A program made the translations under genes and the position numbers. From Mya arenaria (taxonomy: Eukaryota; Mollusca; Bivalvia; Myida; Myidae): DNA of 64,000 bases. The stretch lies in the NCBI RefSeq assembly GCF_026914265.1, contig NC_069124.1:53804388-53868387 (forward strand). The letters run 5' to 3'. The notes beneath the pieces were generated by a model, which was given only the letters and a program-made list of their open reading frames with translations, made no database searches and was not told the DNA's origin. Each line of letters starts with the position of its first letter. Position 1 is the stretch's first letter. Positions 24,010 to 36,965 of this stretch are shown piece by piece.

Positions 24010-24894
24010 ATGCAGTTAGCGATTGGTTCACTGCCTTTGACATCCTCTTATAATGTTTGAACTATAACAATTACTTTGGTATTTTTGGTTATAAATTTAA
24101 TTATACCAATATTATAGCCTGCAAAATCATTGCATATGAACTTGATTTTTATTTAGTTATTAGTTTATCAGAATGAATGTTCGTGTGGAAACCATTTTCT
24201 CCCACCCCAGATAAGTAGATCCATTAATTTAACCATGCTACGGGCGAAGATAAAATGCCCGTCTGGAACTTCTTTTAGTGGTCACCACATTGTAATTACC
24301 TCCCTTGTTGAAGACTGTCGTCTGTAGAGCATCATGGAAATCTTGTCTTGTGGCAATATTTAGAACGCTAGTTTATTATTTCTCGCTTCAAATGTCACCA
24401 GAAAACAGTTTTTACGCACCTTTCAAGAAATAATGCTTCACTCTTCTTAGAACTATTTAAAGACCGATCAGACCATTAACACACTCTGGATCACTGCGCG
24501 AATATCCATGACAACCACGAATTATCGCATATCCGTACGCAATTATTTTCACTCGGTAAACCTCGTTTCCGCAAAACACTCTATGCTCGGGTCGGAATGA
24601 ACCTATCTTACACTCTCGACCATGGAAGATACTTATAATCTTCTCATGTCCTAATTTTACTGATCAAAGAAAACTTATGCTAAACTTTGTGGAAGATTTG
24701 ACTGACAGAATGCCTCACGATTTATTATAAGGTAAAACTACATTGGCAGAGGAAACAAAATAAGACCATGTTCGATGCAGTTTACCTGTTTATTCAAACG
24801 TCAACAAGATTTGGTGTGTAAGCTTATTTATACTCGCACTCGGGCCTTGCTCATTCGGCGAGTGCTCCGTTAAGATTGTTAATCATTTTAGGCT
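24010..24894. other. 3' flank of gene B with a dispersed repeat fragment
   Basis: No gene recognised. A stretch near 24,235-24,330, with the strings CTACGGGCGAAGATAAAATG and ATTACCTCCCTTGTTGA, has the look of a common mollusc dispersed repeat, which I cannot classify. Confidence 0.35.
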
Positions 24895-25106
24895 TTTTTG
24901 GAGCATAGTGCACAGACAGAATGTAACCCTGGTTAGAGCTACCCTAGTTCTTTAGCGTGTACCAGTGTAAAGCACTGTCTCACGGGACCCCCATTTTACG
25001 TCCCTTCCGGAAGAAGATTAGTATGTTTTAGTGATGCGACGGGGAATCGAACCTGCGACCCCTGGATTGATGGTCAAGTGTGTTACCACTAGACCACGGA
25101 TCCACC
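24895..25106 (-). mobile_element. tRNA-derived SINE
   Basis: Read on the minus strand, a tRNA-like head starts near 25,106. It has GTGGTCTAGTGGTAACAC as an A box and GGTTCGATTCCCC as a B box, so it should be transcribed by RNA polymerase III. A body follows with the strings TTCCGGAAGGGACGTAAAAT and GGTCCCGTGAGACAG, a pattern shared by widespread metazoan SINE bodies. It is a SINE rather than a tRNA gene, because the head does not close into a clean cloverleaf and is followed by the body. Confidence 0.8.
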
Positions 25107-25869
25107 ACCAACAAGATTCGATAGCCAGTGATTAGCCACATTCAGCCACATTCAAATTATAATAAATATCTCCCACACCCATAATTGTCTCTCTTAATCT
25201 CAAAGCTCAGTGGAAGATTTGGCACTGGAAGTATATTAATTTTACCTTCTTCCTCTTAAGATTTCTCAATCAATTCTCGAACAGAATCAACGATTTTTGT
25301 ATTCGATTATTTGATTTATTAAAGTAAACTAAGTTCACTTCAATTTTTAATAAACCAAATTTGTTCAACTGTAAACTGTTAACTTTTTAAGATATATATG
25401 TTTCTCTCTGATCTTCTGTAGGTTGTACACATTTCTGTGTATATGTTTGTCTTTATGTCATACACTGATGAATACAATTATATGAAAGTTCGCCCAGTGT
25501 AATTAAATAAGCATGGAAATGCATACAATGCCTAAACAAAGTGTACTGGTATTGTATAAGAGTTTCTACAGTGTGTTTAAATATATTCTCATTTTGTTGT
25601 TACAAGTTGGCTAGCTATTGATTTAAATATTGTTTAAATTTGATTTGAAAACACGAATATTTTCTTTCTTTTATCACTGCAGAATAAATTGGTGTTTACG
25701 TTTGTAAAATTTTCAGCTTTATGGGTTAGTCGCATATATACTATCTAACATGATCATGTAACGATCCGAGCATTGCTTGTTTTACGACTTTGATATATTG
25801 ATAAATTGTCGACTTTAAATACTAGGACTTTCAAAAATTCAACTTTCAAGTTTAAATGAGTAAATAATG
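25107..25869. other. Intergenic stretch before duplication unit 1
   Basis: AT-rich, no gene or structured repeat seen. Paralogy with unit 2 begins just after it. Confidence 0.4.
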
Positions 25870-27784
25870 CTGATACGTGTTTAAATTTAAAAGAAAAGCG
25901 AACAGGTTGAATATGGCCTCTTAAACACGTCCCCTTTACCAAACTGAATGTTATCTAAAAACCATTTTGACCCTATGTCTCCAATGGACAATACATTCGC
26001 TGAAGTACCGAGTTAGAATCTTGCTGATTACAATCGTGTATATTACATATCGTATAGCACTTTGCATGCGGACGAGTGCACACTTTAGGTTGATGCAAAT
26101 AATAATAATATTATAATAATGCATTATCATCTTTAACTCATTTGACTTTAAATGACCAAAACTAAAACAAACATATGATTTGTGCACCGATAAAAAAGGC
26201 AATATTTTTTAATTAATAGCTACGTGGCCATATATTAAAAAGGGCCAAAATATCGCTATTTTTCTGAACACAAATCATATACTTTTTGGTATTGAGTTTA
26301 ACAAAATAATGCATTAAGAAATGCTATATAGTGCGCCTTTAAATGTTAAATAAATATTCCATGGGCGTTTAGCGTAAAGACACTGAAAATTAATTGCAGT
26401 TGTTGACCTGTATGTAATGCGACACAGCAGAACAAATCTACCTGCTTTACCTTGGAGGGAATGACACTCAATACCACGAAACCATTAAACGTTTCAAGAC
26501 CAGAAAGTAATATATATAATAAAAATTAATTTATAAGTTTTCAAGACGTTTACAATGAATATAAACATTCAATGAGCAAAGATGCTATGCTAAGTTCTAA
26601 ATCGTCGTTCAAGCTGTTTTTAAATGTAACGTTTTCATGCACAAACCAGTCAAATAGAGCTGAAACGTCTTCGTATATTTGCAAGTGACATTGGTTTTGG
26701 CTCGGGAGACTCCCAAAATAAATCTCAATATCTTTTTTTCTACATACAAAGCACATGCTTACATATCAATATGCCTAAAGGATTAGGATTAAATCCTCCC
26801 TTTTGAGTACGCGGTTTTCGGAGACGTAATAACGATTATGGACGTAGGCTCAAAGCCGACGAGGATGAATGTTTATATTAAGTGAGTACGTAAAGATTGA
26901 TACGGTTCAATGTATATAGGTCCTATAAGAAAGACAACTGAAGTTTTAGTATCCAGAAGTCCAAATACAGTTATCGAACCAGAATTCAATTTAACATGAC
27001 ATCGTGATTAAAACAGTCATTTCCTGATCAAAATAGACAAATAAACCAGACACCGTAGGCCTTACACGTACTTCAACACATAACAAAACATACACCAATT
27101 ATAAGTATTATAGGCTTGTAATTGGCAGTAAATATCAAACAGTTAAATGCAAAATATATGCTTAGTAAATTGTTCCGGATGGTAGTCAACGCCATCATCA
27201 CAGGTAGGGGCCATAATCCAGATTAAGAAAATAATCCAGAATAATACCGTCATGGAGACATTCACCTGAAAAACGACACAGATCTTATGATGTAGTAGCG
27301 CAAGGATATGGGTCAGTATCACCAAAGACTTCTTACTGAAGCGAAACGACACACTTAAAAAGGAATTGTTTTAATATAAGACCAAAAGGGGAATTTTCCA
27401 CTTTCCCAAAATAAACTCACCTTCATGTGAAGGAAAACAATACAATACAATAAAATTTAACGCTGGTCACGACCCTGTAAACCTATGACGGGAGGACGGC
27501 TTGGAAGGACTTCAAAATTCTCAACAAAACGCTGGCAAACTTGAAACCTCGAACGGCGCAAACACACCACCGACAGACATTTATACCCGTGTACAGGCAC
27601 CCATTACCTTCCCGCCAATATTAATACGTCACTAACTTTTTACTCACGAGCAGACGACAGTTCGTCCATTTTGAAACGGAAATAATATATGTATTGAAAC
27701 ATGCTTGTCTTAGTTCAAGCGATTTGAAAAAAAAACCTTGTCGATAAATGCTAAAAGAAATGTGAGGTTGAGCGTTCTCAAACA

Positions 27785-28124
27785 GGTTAAAGCTGCACAC
27801 TCACAGATACAACAGTTTTACAACGTTTTTTTTTTAATTTTTCTTGGAAAGAGCATTTTTTTGCGTAAATATCTGCTAACCAATGATAAAAGATTGCTGA
27901 CAAAAAATCAGATCGCAGATTGCCATATTTCCATTCAAAATTAATGTTTTATGGCTTAAACCTTATATCTAAGATATTTAAGAAAATTTCATGAAATATC
28001 AATAATGGAACTTAGATATAAAAATCTGCGAATTTTTTTTATCAACAGTCTTATATAACTGGTTTCCATGGATTTTTTTTTTAAAAGTTGTCAAAACCTT
28101 TAATCTGTGAGAGTGCAGTTTTAA
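27785..28124. mobile_element. MITE with GTTAAARCTGCAC-type inverted termini
   Basis: The left end GGTTAAAGCTGCACACTCAC is mirrored at the right by GTGAGAGTGCAGTTTTAAC, with subterminal ACAGAT/ATCTGT and CAACAGTTTTACAAC/GTTGTCAAAAC also inverted. It is about 340 bp, non-coding, and lies in unit 1. Confidence 0.8.
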
Positions 28125-28739
28125 CACCAAAAGTGAGATCTTAGATTTCACTGGGCACGCCAAAGCCGTTACCCCAGCCAGTACTCATGACGAATGTTTG
28201 ACATATGTGTAGTGTTCTTTGTCTTGTAGTGTGTCTTTCGTTTAGAGTTTGTTTGTCATTGATTCCGGCGACTTTAAAACAAATATTGGTCAAAGTTACT
28301 GGGCTTGTCGCTGGAGTTTTCATTGCCTTATTCTAGTTAAGGTATAAAAATAAGTTATCTGAACGTATTTCTAGGAAGCGGCAGCGTATATATACAAATG
28401 TATCGCTTGATTCCTGGTAAGTAGATCTATCGGAAAGACTTCGCAATATAATATATTAACCGATTTTGAAGCCATGTGCTATAAATACGACTCTGTTTCC
28501 GAAATGAGGTTTACGCATACTACTAGACAATAAAATGATATTAAATAATGGCGGTGTTGTGCTATTCACCTCTAAACTATCGCATCCTGTTCCATTGTTT
28601 CTGTATCTTTTAACAACAATGTGCACACGCCATGATTTCGAACCACATGAAGTTCAAGGTCTACAATGGCTTCGATGATGAGTAACTGCAGAAAGAAATG
28701 CACTCTGTTGGTGGAATTGATATGGGTTTGTTTATGAAC

Positions 28740-28862
28740 TTTAAAACTACGCTCTCACAGATTTACCGTTTTGACAACTTGTTTTTCTTAGAATGAGCCA
28801 ATATTTCCTTAAATATCTGCAAACCAGTGAAATAAGACTGCTAACAAAATATCAGATGGTAG
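28740..28862. mobile_element. Half copy of the same MITE
   Basis: It starts TTTAAAACTACGCTCTCACA and follows the left half of the element at 27,785 through AATATCTGC(A/T)AACCA and the AGATTGCTGAC-like region, then stops. Only the left half is present. Confidence 0.7.
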
Positions 28863-28916
28863 TATTACGGTATACAATAGGTTCTATAGTGACTGACTGC
28901 AGAACCAAATGCACAC

Positions 28917-29290
28917 AGTTTGTAGAAATGTGATGTTTGTAGGAATGCGATGTTTGTAGAAATGCGATGCTTGTAGGAATGATATGGGTGTACAAACGCG
29001 ATGTTTGTAGAAATGCGTATTTGTAGAAATGCGATGTTTGTAGGAATGCAATGTTTGTAGGAATGTGATGTTTGTAATAATGCAATGGTTGAAGTAATGC
29101 GATGTTTATAGGAATGATATGTTTGTAGAAATTTGATGCTAGTAGAAATTTGATGTTTGTAGCAATGCGATGTTTGTATAAATGAGATGCTGGTAGGAAT
29201 AAGATGTTTGGAGAAATGAGCTGTTGTAAGATGTGATGTTTTAAGGAATGCAATATCTGTAGGAATGATGAGATGTGTGTAGGAATACGA
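28917..29290. repeat. 17-bp minisatellite, about 20 imperfect copies
   Basis: The unit is close to GATGTTTGTAGGAATGC. The matching place in unit 2 (about 42,620-42,650) has only one or two units, so the copy number changed after the duplication. The minus strand stays open for 133 codons purely because of the repeat. Confidence 0.93.
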
Positions 29291-29976
29291 TTTTTATAAA
29301 ATTGACTACCTTATGATAAAGGTTCATTTGGTAAAACCCTGGAAACAATCTGAACTAATAACCATTTGAACTACAGGGACGATCTCACTTACGATTACGA
29401 ACTAAGCGGTTTTCACTCAGGTATGGTTTTAAGGTCGTGGAACCGTAGTATTACAAAATAAGCATCCACGCAAGACAACATATTTATACCAATACCAATA
29501 TACAATAAATCAGCCACCAATTATTAGAATCACCCTGAAACAGAAAAAAGACAATAATATCAGTTCGCAATACTTAATGTTCAGCCTTACATTTGGCATG
29601 GTTGCGCACCAACATAAATCATTTTACCTCACATTGATTTATATCTTATGTTAAACATATACATATACAATGGATAAACCCAGCTTTCAGTTTAATTCAG
29701 TTTCATTAAACTAACAGTTACCAATATTATAGACGAATAATAACATAAGGATGATCTAGATTGCTTGTGTTAGGTATTTGATATGAAGTACATCACTGTA
29801 TTTGTGGTACATTGGAATGGGTTTCCAAATATTATTTCAAATGACTATTTCACGTTCATTTTTTTATATATGCAAATTACATGAAAACGAAACTAATGAC
29901 AACGTCTATGTTCATAAGAGACCACTTCAGAAGTGGAACACTCATGGTTTACATTTCACAGTTGGTAATTGATTGA

Positions 29977-29977
<1 letters not shown>

Positions 29978-30005
<28 letters not shown>
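29978..30005. repeat. (GTT)n microsatellite
   Basis: About nine perfect GTT units. No such run occurs at the matching site of unit 2. Confidence 0.9.
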
Positions 30006-30008
<3 letters not shown>

Positions 30009-30009
30009 C

Positions 30010-32222
30010 AGATCTTTCGGTTGAATTAAAATTAAACTCGACCACAACTTAAGTAATATCAAATTGAAAACACTTCCAAGTATACACATAAATGTTGGCC
30101 TTTAATTTGTATTTACGTTACGATAAAACTTACGGAAATCGAAAGAGGAAGTAAATTAACATGTGATTTTAAATTTAAACCAATGAAATTTATGGCGGTT
30201 AACTTGTTTTGGCTTGACTGACCGAAACTTATTAAGTATAAAACAATGGCCTCGTATTGACAAGACGTTATGCGGAAAAAGAAAGAGTTTTATAGCTACC
30301 ATGAGGTTGGGATAAACTAAACTATGGACGATTATTTTCGACGGACGCCGAGAGAGGTAAATTACAATGTTTTGCTTTTGCTTTTTACTTGTATTCTATG
30401 TGTAACTTAGGTAGCTGATTTAGTTTCGGTGCTGGTGCGGGAACGAAAAGTACTTATTTGGCGATTTTATCTTCTTTTGAAGTATTAAGATTAGTCAACT
30501 TATTGAAAGGTCACGATGGTACGATAGGACACTAATGTGTTGATTAAGATGACGGTTATTATCAATAGTGTATTAATGTATGCATTTAGTTTATGTATTG
30601 TAAAAGGGACAGTAAGTGTAATTGTTTGGAAGACTGTTTAATTAGGTCAAGTTCATTTGTACTAGATACACTGTGATTGTCGAATGTTTAAGATCAATAA
30701 TTAGTATGACAGCCGATATTGATTAATGAAAGCCAATGAAGAATTGACTAATTTTGGGCGTCGTGTTTGCTTTTAACCAAAATGAAAGTCAAGTAAAATT
30801 GTAATAGAAGTTTTATATTCATTAAAAAAAACTGCCCTGCAACAAAACAAACAAATATTGTATGATGCGTACAAACTCGTTAGAATATATTATATCCTTG
30901 TAGTTTCGGGAAATTCTTCACACAGAAGTATTTTGATTACACATACTATAGTCATCTTACAAGGTTCAAAATGCACCCCTACTGAGTATTATACCTTCTG
31001 GCGTTGTGGCTATGATGCCAAAACAGACAATACTACATTTGGCGTGTTAATTTATCTTGATCTTGTGCAGTACTATGGGCGACAAAAAAGAACAACCTTA
31101 TTGAATGATATAATCAACGCGCTGATAACGCTGCGTATCAATCGTATTGTTTTGTCATGTTGCCTTGTGAGTTGTTATAATGTTTCATGTGAATTGAACT
31201 TTTTATTGCTGGCTTTCATTGCAAAACGTAAAGACGAAATTGAAATAAATCAGCCACCATACATAACACGTATTCTGTATAAAATGAATTACATGGCCGC
31301 CATGACGTTCATACTGTCTCTATAATTTTGATTATTAACAATGCTCGTAATATATTTGGAGACGATAATTTTAAGTTCGGCCATAATATCGTGTTCGCCT
31401 CATTTATTTTACACAACCATGTTACTTTGACGCAAAGGAATTACATACATAATATGAAGAAATGTTCCCAAAAGGTTTTTAACCCTTGCGAGATTAACTT
31501 GAGTTTTACGAGTAATATTATTAAAGATGAAGAAGCACTTTCATGCATTTAAGCTCTTTAAGTCTATTGAAGGTGTATGCACATTATTTCATTATTTGAA
31601 AACTTTCATAAATGTTTAGGACAAGGTGCGAAAATAGTCTTAAATTCTGACTGATTCTGCGACCTATCATATTAAAATGGCATCCATGACTATACTTAAA
31701 TCATGGCACCGTCTAAAAATGTTTCTCAAACTGAAGTTATTTAACAACCAGTATGTTTAACAATGAACTCGAACTCGAGTATACTTGAGTATTTGACCTG
31801 GAACTTAATGTCCTAGGCAATAACTATATTTTATTGGAGTTGTATTGTTATTTCTTTCAGATTGTAAGCTTTTTAGTCTGTATTCAAGTGATTTGTAAAA
31901 CTAGCACCCTGTAAAATAGGTCATAATCGAATGTAAGCTATTGTTATAATTTAGTAAAGAGCATTAGAATACAAGTCCACAGGCTGTTTTCTACATTTTC
32001 AATTCGCATCAATCGTGTCATAGTGCTCATCTGGAAAAGCATATTAATGTTAAAAGTAGTTTCTACGTTACGCATTTTTAAACCCTCAGTTAATCGACCT
32101 CAAAAATACGTAATAAGTAACTAAAGATCATTGAAATAGAACAAACGAATTAACTATTTGTATGCAAACTAATCAACGAAACAAACTTTGCGTTAAAGGG
32201 CAGAGACAGAAGGGAAAGCATC
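30010..32222. other. Upstream region of gene C
   Basis: It is conserved in order with 47,870-50,396 upstream of gene D (for example CGGAAATCGAAAGAGGAAGT, CGTATTGACAAGACGTTATG, GTTCATTTGTACTAGATACACTG). Open frames here (up to 155 codons at 30,858-31,325) are not kept open in unit 2, so I do not call them. The promoter should lie in the last few hundred bases, where GCGTTAAAGG(G/A)CAG(A/C)GACAGAAGGG precedes both genes. Confidence 0.5.
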
Positions 32223-35200
32223 ATGAAACAGACGCTAATGGACAACGAAAAAATGATGGATAATTGGCTAAACGAAAATCAATGTTGCAACGAGGAATAT
32301 ATTCCTGAAGAGGGATCTGGATACTTTGATCGTTATCAGGATGAAATATATAAAATACAACAAGAAAACAGTAAACTTCGAACAGACAATCATCATGTAA
32401 AACAAACATGTAAACGTATATTGTATGAAAAGGAAACACAAATAAAGCAAATGAATCAACATCACAAAAGAACAATCGATGTCTTGGAAAGAAAGAATGA
32501 CGAACTTTGGACTATAAATGCTGATTTGGTTGAAGACACAAAAACTCTAGAAATAGAACTAGATGAATACGAACAGGATTTAGAAGATCAAAGGAAGAAG
32601 ATAGATAAACTAGTGCAACGTATTAACGACGAGGTCAGTAGAACAGAACATATAGAGGTTTTGTTGACTACGGAACAAACACAGAACATATCACTAAAAA
32701 ACGAAATTTCTCGGTTAAATACATTAGTTGATCAGACCATGAGTTATGAACGTCATGTTACAAATCAGAAAAAAAGTGTAGAAGAAGAGAATCAAACATT
32801 AAAGCATGAGATTTACAATTTAAGGATAGAAGCGGCCGTTTTTCGCAATAAGCTGATCGCACTACAACAACAATGTGACTGCTTGACTAAAGGTAGAGAA
32901 AGGAATGAGCGTGATGAGTGGAAACAAAAGATTGAACAGTTTCAAGCAAAAATTAAAGAGTTAAAAATTCAGATGTCGTCACTCAGTCGAGAGAAATACT
33001 CTCTCCAAGACGAGTTAAATAGAAAAGGCGCTGAGCTATCCCGCAGTTTTGAGAAGGAAATTCAGGCCCTACAACAAAAAATAACAACGTATCAACATAA
33101 CGAAATATCAAGTTTAAAACAAAACCAAGAGAATGAATTGGCTCTTTCTCAATTAAAGCGGCAGCTTATTTCATGTGAGCAAGAAAATAGATTAGCACTA
33201 GAAAAAATACAAAAACAAGAAGAGGAGATCAGATTGTTGAAAGAAGAAAAAGAAAAACTGATACAAGACAACCGATGTCAACGCACTTACCACAAGGAAA
33301 CGACAATATATTCCCACAATGAAACTGAGAGACGGGAGCTGGTAATACAGAGGCACAAACAAGCATTGGAAAGTGCTCAACAAACGCAGCTTGTGATGAA
33401 ATTAGAGCAACGTTCCAAGCTAGCCGAAGACAAACTTTCCGTGGTTAACGAACAACTTCATAGTGAAAGGTCAAGAAACGATAAGTTATCTAAGGAAAGA
33501 ACCCAAAATGCGGAGACATCTGAGAAGCTTCGCGCATTAAAAAACGAACTTGAAAGCGAAAAATCTAGAAACACCATCTTATCAAAGAAAATAATCCAGT
33601 ACGAAAAGAATTCTGAACATCAAAGCGAGTTGAACAGCGAAATGAAAAATGAACTATCAAGAAACACAATGATATCAATAGAAAGAACCAAATACGAAGA
33701 TACAGCAGAAACTCTTCAGGAAGTGACTAAAGAACTGGAAAGTGAAAAAACTAGAAACGCCATGTTATTAAAAGAAAGTAACCAGTACAAGAAACAAATT
33801 GAAAAACTGAAAAAAACACAATTTGATTTGTCACAAAGTCATAACCTGCTCAACAAAGAAAATAAACAAGGGCAAGATATCAGAATTGCGACTGAATACA
33901 ATCAGCAATTAAAACGAAACCTGTCTGATCTTGATAGGTCAAAACAAAACATGATTGGAGAAATTGGTTCCTTAAAAGATGAAGTCAAAAAATTAACAGA
34001 TGCACTCGAAGAAAAGGATAGAGATATCAGTATGCTAAAAAATGAACTTCAGATGAATTATAATGAGATTGAAGATAAGCAGGGTGAATTAGACTTCATA
34101 AAAGAGACAAATGTAAAGAGTGAACGGTTGGTATCTGATCTACAAACCGAAATAAACCAGTATAAAAGAATACTGAAAGGAACCAGTCCCGACTCAGATA
34201 AGTTCACCAATACGATTTCACAACTAGAACGTGAAGTGGAAGGGTATAAAAACGAACTGAAAAAAGCTCGCGAGGAAATTAAACATGCGACTGACAAAAA
34301 CCAACAGATGAATCAAAATATTTCTGACCTTCAACTATCTGAACACGCATGGAATGAGAAAATGGATTCTCTAAACGATCAATTCAAAGATTTGACGAAG
34401 GGAAAAGATAATGATATAAGTAGGCTTGAAATTAAACTTCAACGGAAATGTCAAAAGATTGAAAATGCAATGGCTGAAGTCGCCTTGGTAAAAGAACAAA
34501 ATGAAAAGAACGAACAACTGGTCGCTGATTTACAAATCGAACGCGACCAATATAAAGCTAACTTGGAAGACCAAGACTCGAATTCAGCGGAAATTAACAA
34601 TATTATTACAACTTTAAGACATAAAGTGGAGATATATGAGAGAGAACTCAAACAGGTACGGGAAGAAAAAGAAATGCGACTGATAAATCTCGACAGATGG
34701 ATCAAAAGATTTCAGCTATTAAGAATTCTGAACAATCGTTGATTGATGAACGAGATTATTTTAAAGATAAAGTCATAGAGTTAACAACTATTCTCAAAAC
34801 AAGAGACAGGGAAATGCGGGAGCTGGAAACTAAAATGGCTGAATTTTCCTCGATTAAAGAGAAAAATATAAAGTTAGAAAATGACAAAAGTTGCCATTCA
34901 GCTGAAATGTCCAGAACAATTTCAAACTTAAAACGTGAGATGGAAAATATTCAGAGAGAACTCAAACAGGCCCGTGAGGAAACAAGAAAGTCTGCATTAC
35001 AGTTGAAATCTGTAAATGACGAGCATGGAAATTGCCAAAATCGGATTGCGTCTCTACGTAAAGAAAATGAAAGATTGCGAAGCATGCCTATGTACAAAAG
35101 CGACCAGACAAAACGTTCCGAAGCGGTACTTAGTCAGAGAGAACAGGAACTAAGCATTGCTTTGGAAAAATCACAACGCGAGCTCCGTGAAGTTCAGCAT

Positions 35201-36965
35201 GAGCTTGATGATACAAAGACAAGGTAAATATCATAAATTGACAAAAATATCACAATGAAGGTTCTTATTATATGCCTTCCGATTATGATAGTGTTTCATC
35301 AGAGAAATATAACTTGGTTGCAATTTGATAACTTTTACTGTTTCTAAAATGTTTGCCTTTTTTCGTCCTAATCGATAGAGCCTTGACAAGGTGTTCTTTA
35401 TTTTGAATAATGAATCTACAGGTTAAGCAAGGTGATGGGTCAGAAACTGACGGACAACAATCCTAATATTGCCGACCTCAGCGATAAGAATCGACCTACA
35501 AAACTGGCTGAGCGCTACTCGGAGTTGTATGACAACCAATGGACAGACGCCTTCGAAGTCGTTAACAAACAGTTACAAGACGAGAAGTCTACAATAGACT
35601 CACTTATTGATATTTTAATGGTATAGTTTTATTAAATTATGAACAAAATGTTCATGGCACCGATTTAACTATTTAAAAAGCTGCGTATTCATTTGCTCAT
35701 ATATTAATTTAGATATTATAGAATTACAACTAAAATATTAACATGCGTTTTGGTGTATTTTCATTCAAGAATGCTGCCAAATTTTGTCGAGGAGAAGCTA
35801 TGAAACAACTGGAGGAAATACAAGGAATTCTGCTACCAAAAAAGGTGATCCTTAATGATATTTTTACAAGTTTGATATCATATTGAAATTTCCAAATAAT
35901 TAAGAATTCAAGCAATGCTCTTAATGTATTTATTTTCAGGTTGGATTGGCGTTACCGTCACTTGTTTACAAAAACCTTAAGGATTGTCGAAAGGCATTGG
36001 GAGATCTAACTGGTTCAGCTGTTTATGAGGTAGGAAAAATGCATAAACTGCATAACATTGTATTACCTACTAAAAAAGGGACTCGTTCGAGATCTTCAAG
36101 GTCAGCCATAAGTGTATGTGTGTGTTAAATGGGAACAAAATGCTTGTTTCAATGATAAAACATCATCAAGAGTTTAAAGAAGAACTATATGTTTTTATTA
36201 CTTTTTTAAAACAAAATATAATTGAAATGCTCTGTTTTGCCGAAAGATGTTGGTAACGCTACTGCAATGTGAATGATTTTAGGCCTAAATTTACAAAGGA
36301 TCCTTTAAGTTCGAACAAGTATGCCTGTGGCTGTTTGGTGTGTGTTCATAAAAGTTTAGATAAATCATTACGGACACAAAATCTGAACGAATCCTTTAGA
36401 ATGCAATCTGATGTTGATATATATTTTAATTTCCTTATATTGCTTTTTAAATATCATTTAGTTGTAGGCAATGTGTACTGTAGTTGTGTTGTGATTACAC
36501 AGTTTCGGAATGCAGGGACAACGACAAATAAACTACAGAGCAATATTTATGCAGTCTAGTTGCACTACAATCGTACTGATGTTCAACAAAATTAAACCTA
36601 TTGATACTTTCAGAGCACAAAACACAGTTGATAATCACCATACCTTTTTCCTTTTTAATTCGTTTTAGAAATATATGGAAGAAAATGCAAGACTCCGTCT
36701 GAGGTCTCTACAACAAGATGTAAAACCCTTCGCCAAAGAGTGCATTGAACTGTGTTGGCTGATGAGCATCCAAGATCCACCCGTTACTATTGAGCCCGTG
36801 GTACAACGCGGCACAAAATTCGACACGGACTTCTACAAGGCGTACACAAGTAGTGGTCCTCTCGTTGATTACGTGGTCTGGCCCGCCCTGTGTCTCCACG
36901 AGAAAGGTCCACTTCTCTGCAAAGGCATTGCTCAGGGATACGGTGGGAAGAAGACAAAGTACTAG
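32223..36965 (+). pseudogene. SPATA18-like: MIEAP-family gene C (long form), frameshifted in exon 1
   Basis: Exons by alignment with gene D: 32,223-35,223, 35,422-35,620, 35,770-35,844, 35,940-36,029 and 36,669-36,965, same splice sites and phases. Exon 1 starts MKQTLMDNEKMMDNWLNENQ and encodes a nearly continuous coiled coil. Around 34,665-34,671 one base is absent relative to gene D (an A-run in GGAAGAAAAAGAAATG), shifting the frame and ending translation at 34,742 after 839 codons, before the MIEAP domain. The rest of exon 1 (open again from 34,697 in another frame) and exons 2-5 are intact. Options are a young pseudogene, a polymorphic null allele or a sequencing error in a homopolymer. 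Intron 4 (640 bp) and the 3' flank are almost identical to gene D. Confidence 0.8.

Noticed and set aside
25020-25104. Functional tRNA gene on the minus strand
   Set aside because: A and B boxes are present, but a clean cloverleaf is not, and a SINE body follows directly.
28852-29253. 133-codon minus-strand frame
   Set aside because: Produced by the 17-bp minisatellite; unit 2 lacks it.
30858-31325. 155-codon frame upstream of gene C
   Set aside because: The matching region of unit 2 is not open and carries an insertion, and no domain is visible.
34697-35227. A separate 176-codon gene
   Set aside because: It is the tail of gene C exon 1 in the shifted frame. Gene D carries the same sequence as one continuous exon.
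36269-36559. 96-codon frame in intron 4 of gene C (and its twin at 54,193-54,483)
   Set aside because: It lies inside an intron, and its presence in both units is explained by their near identity there. No recognisable domain.
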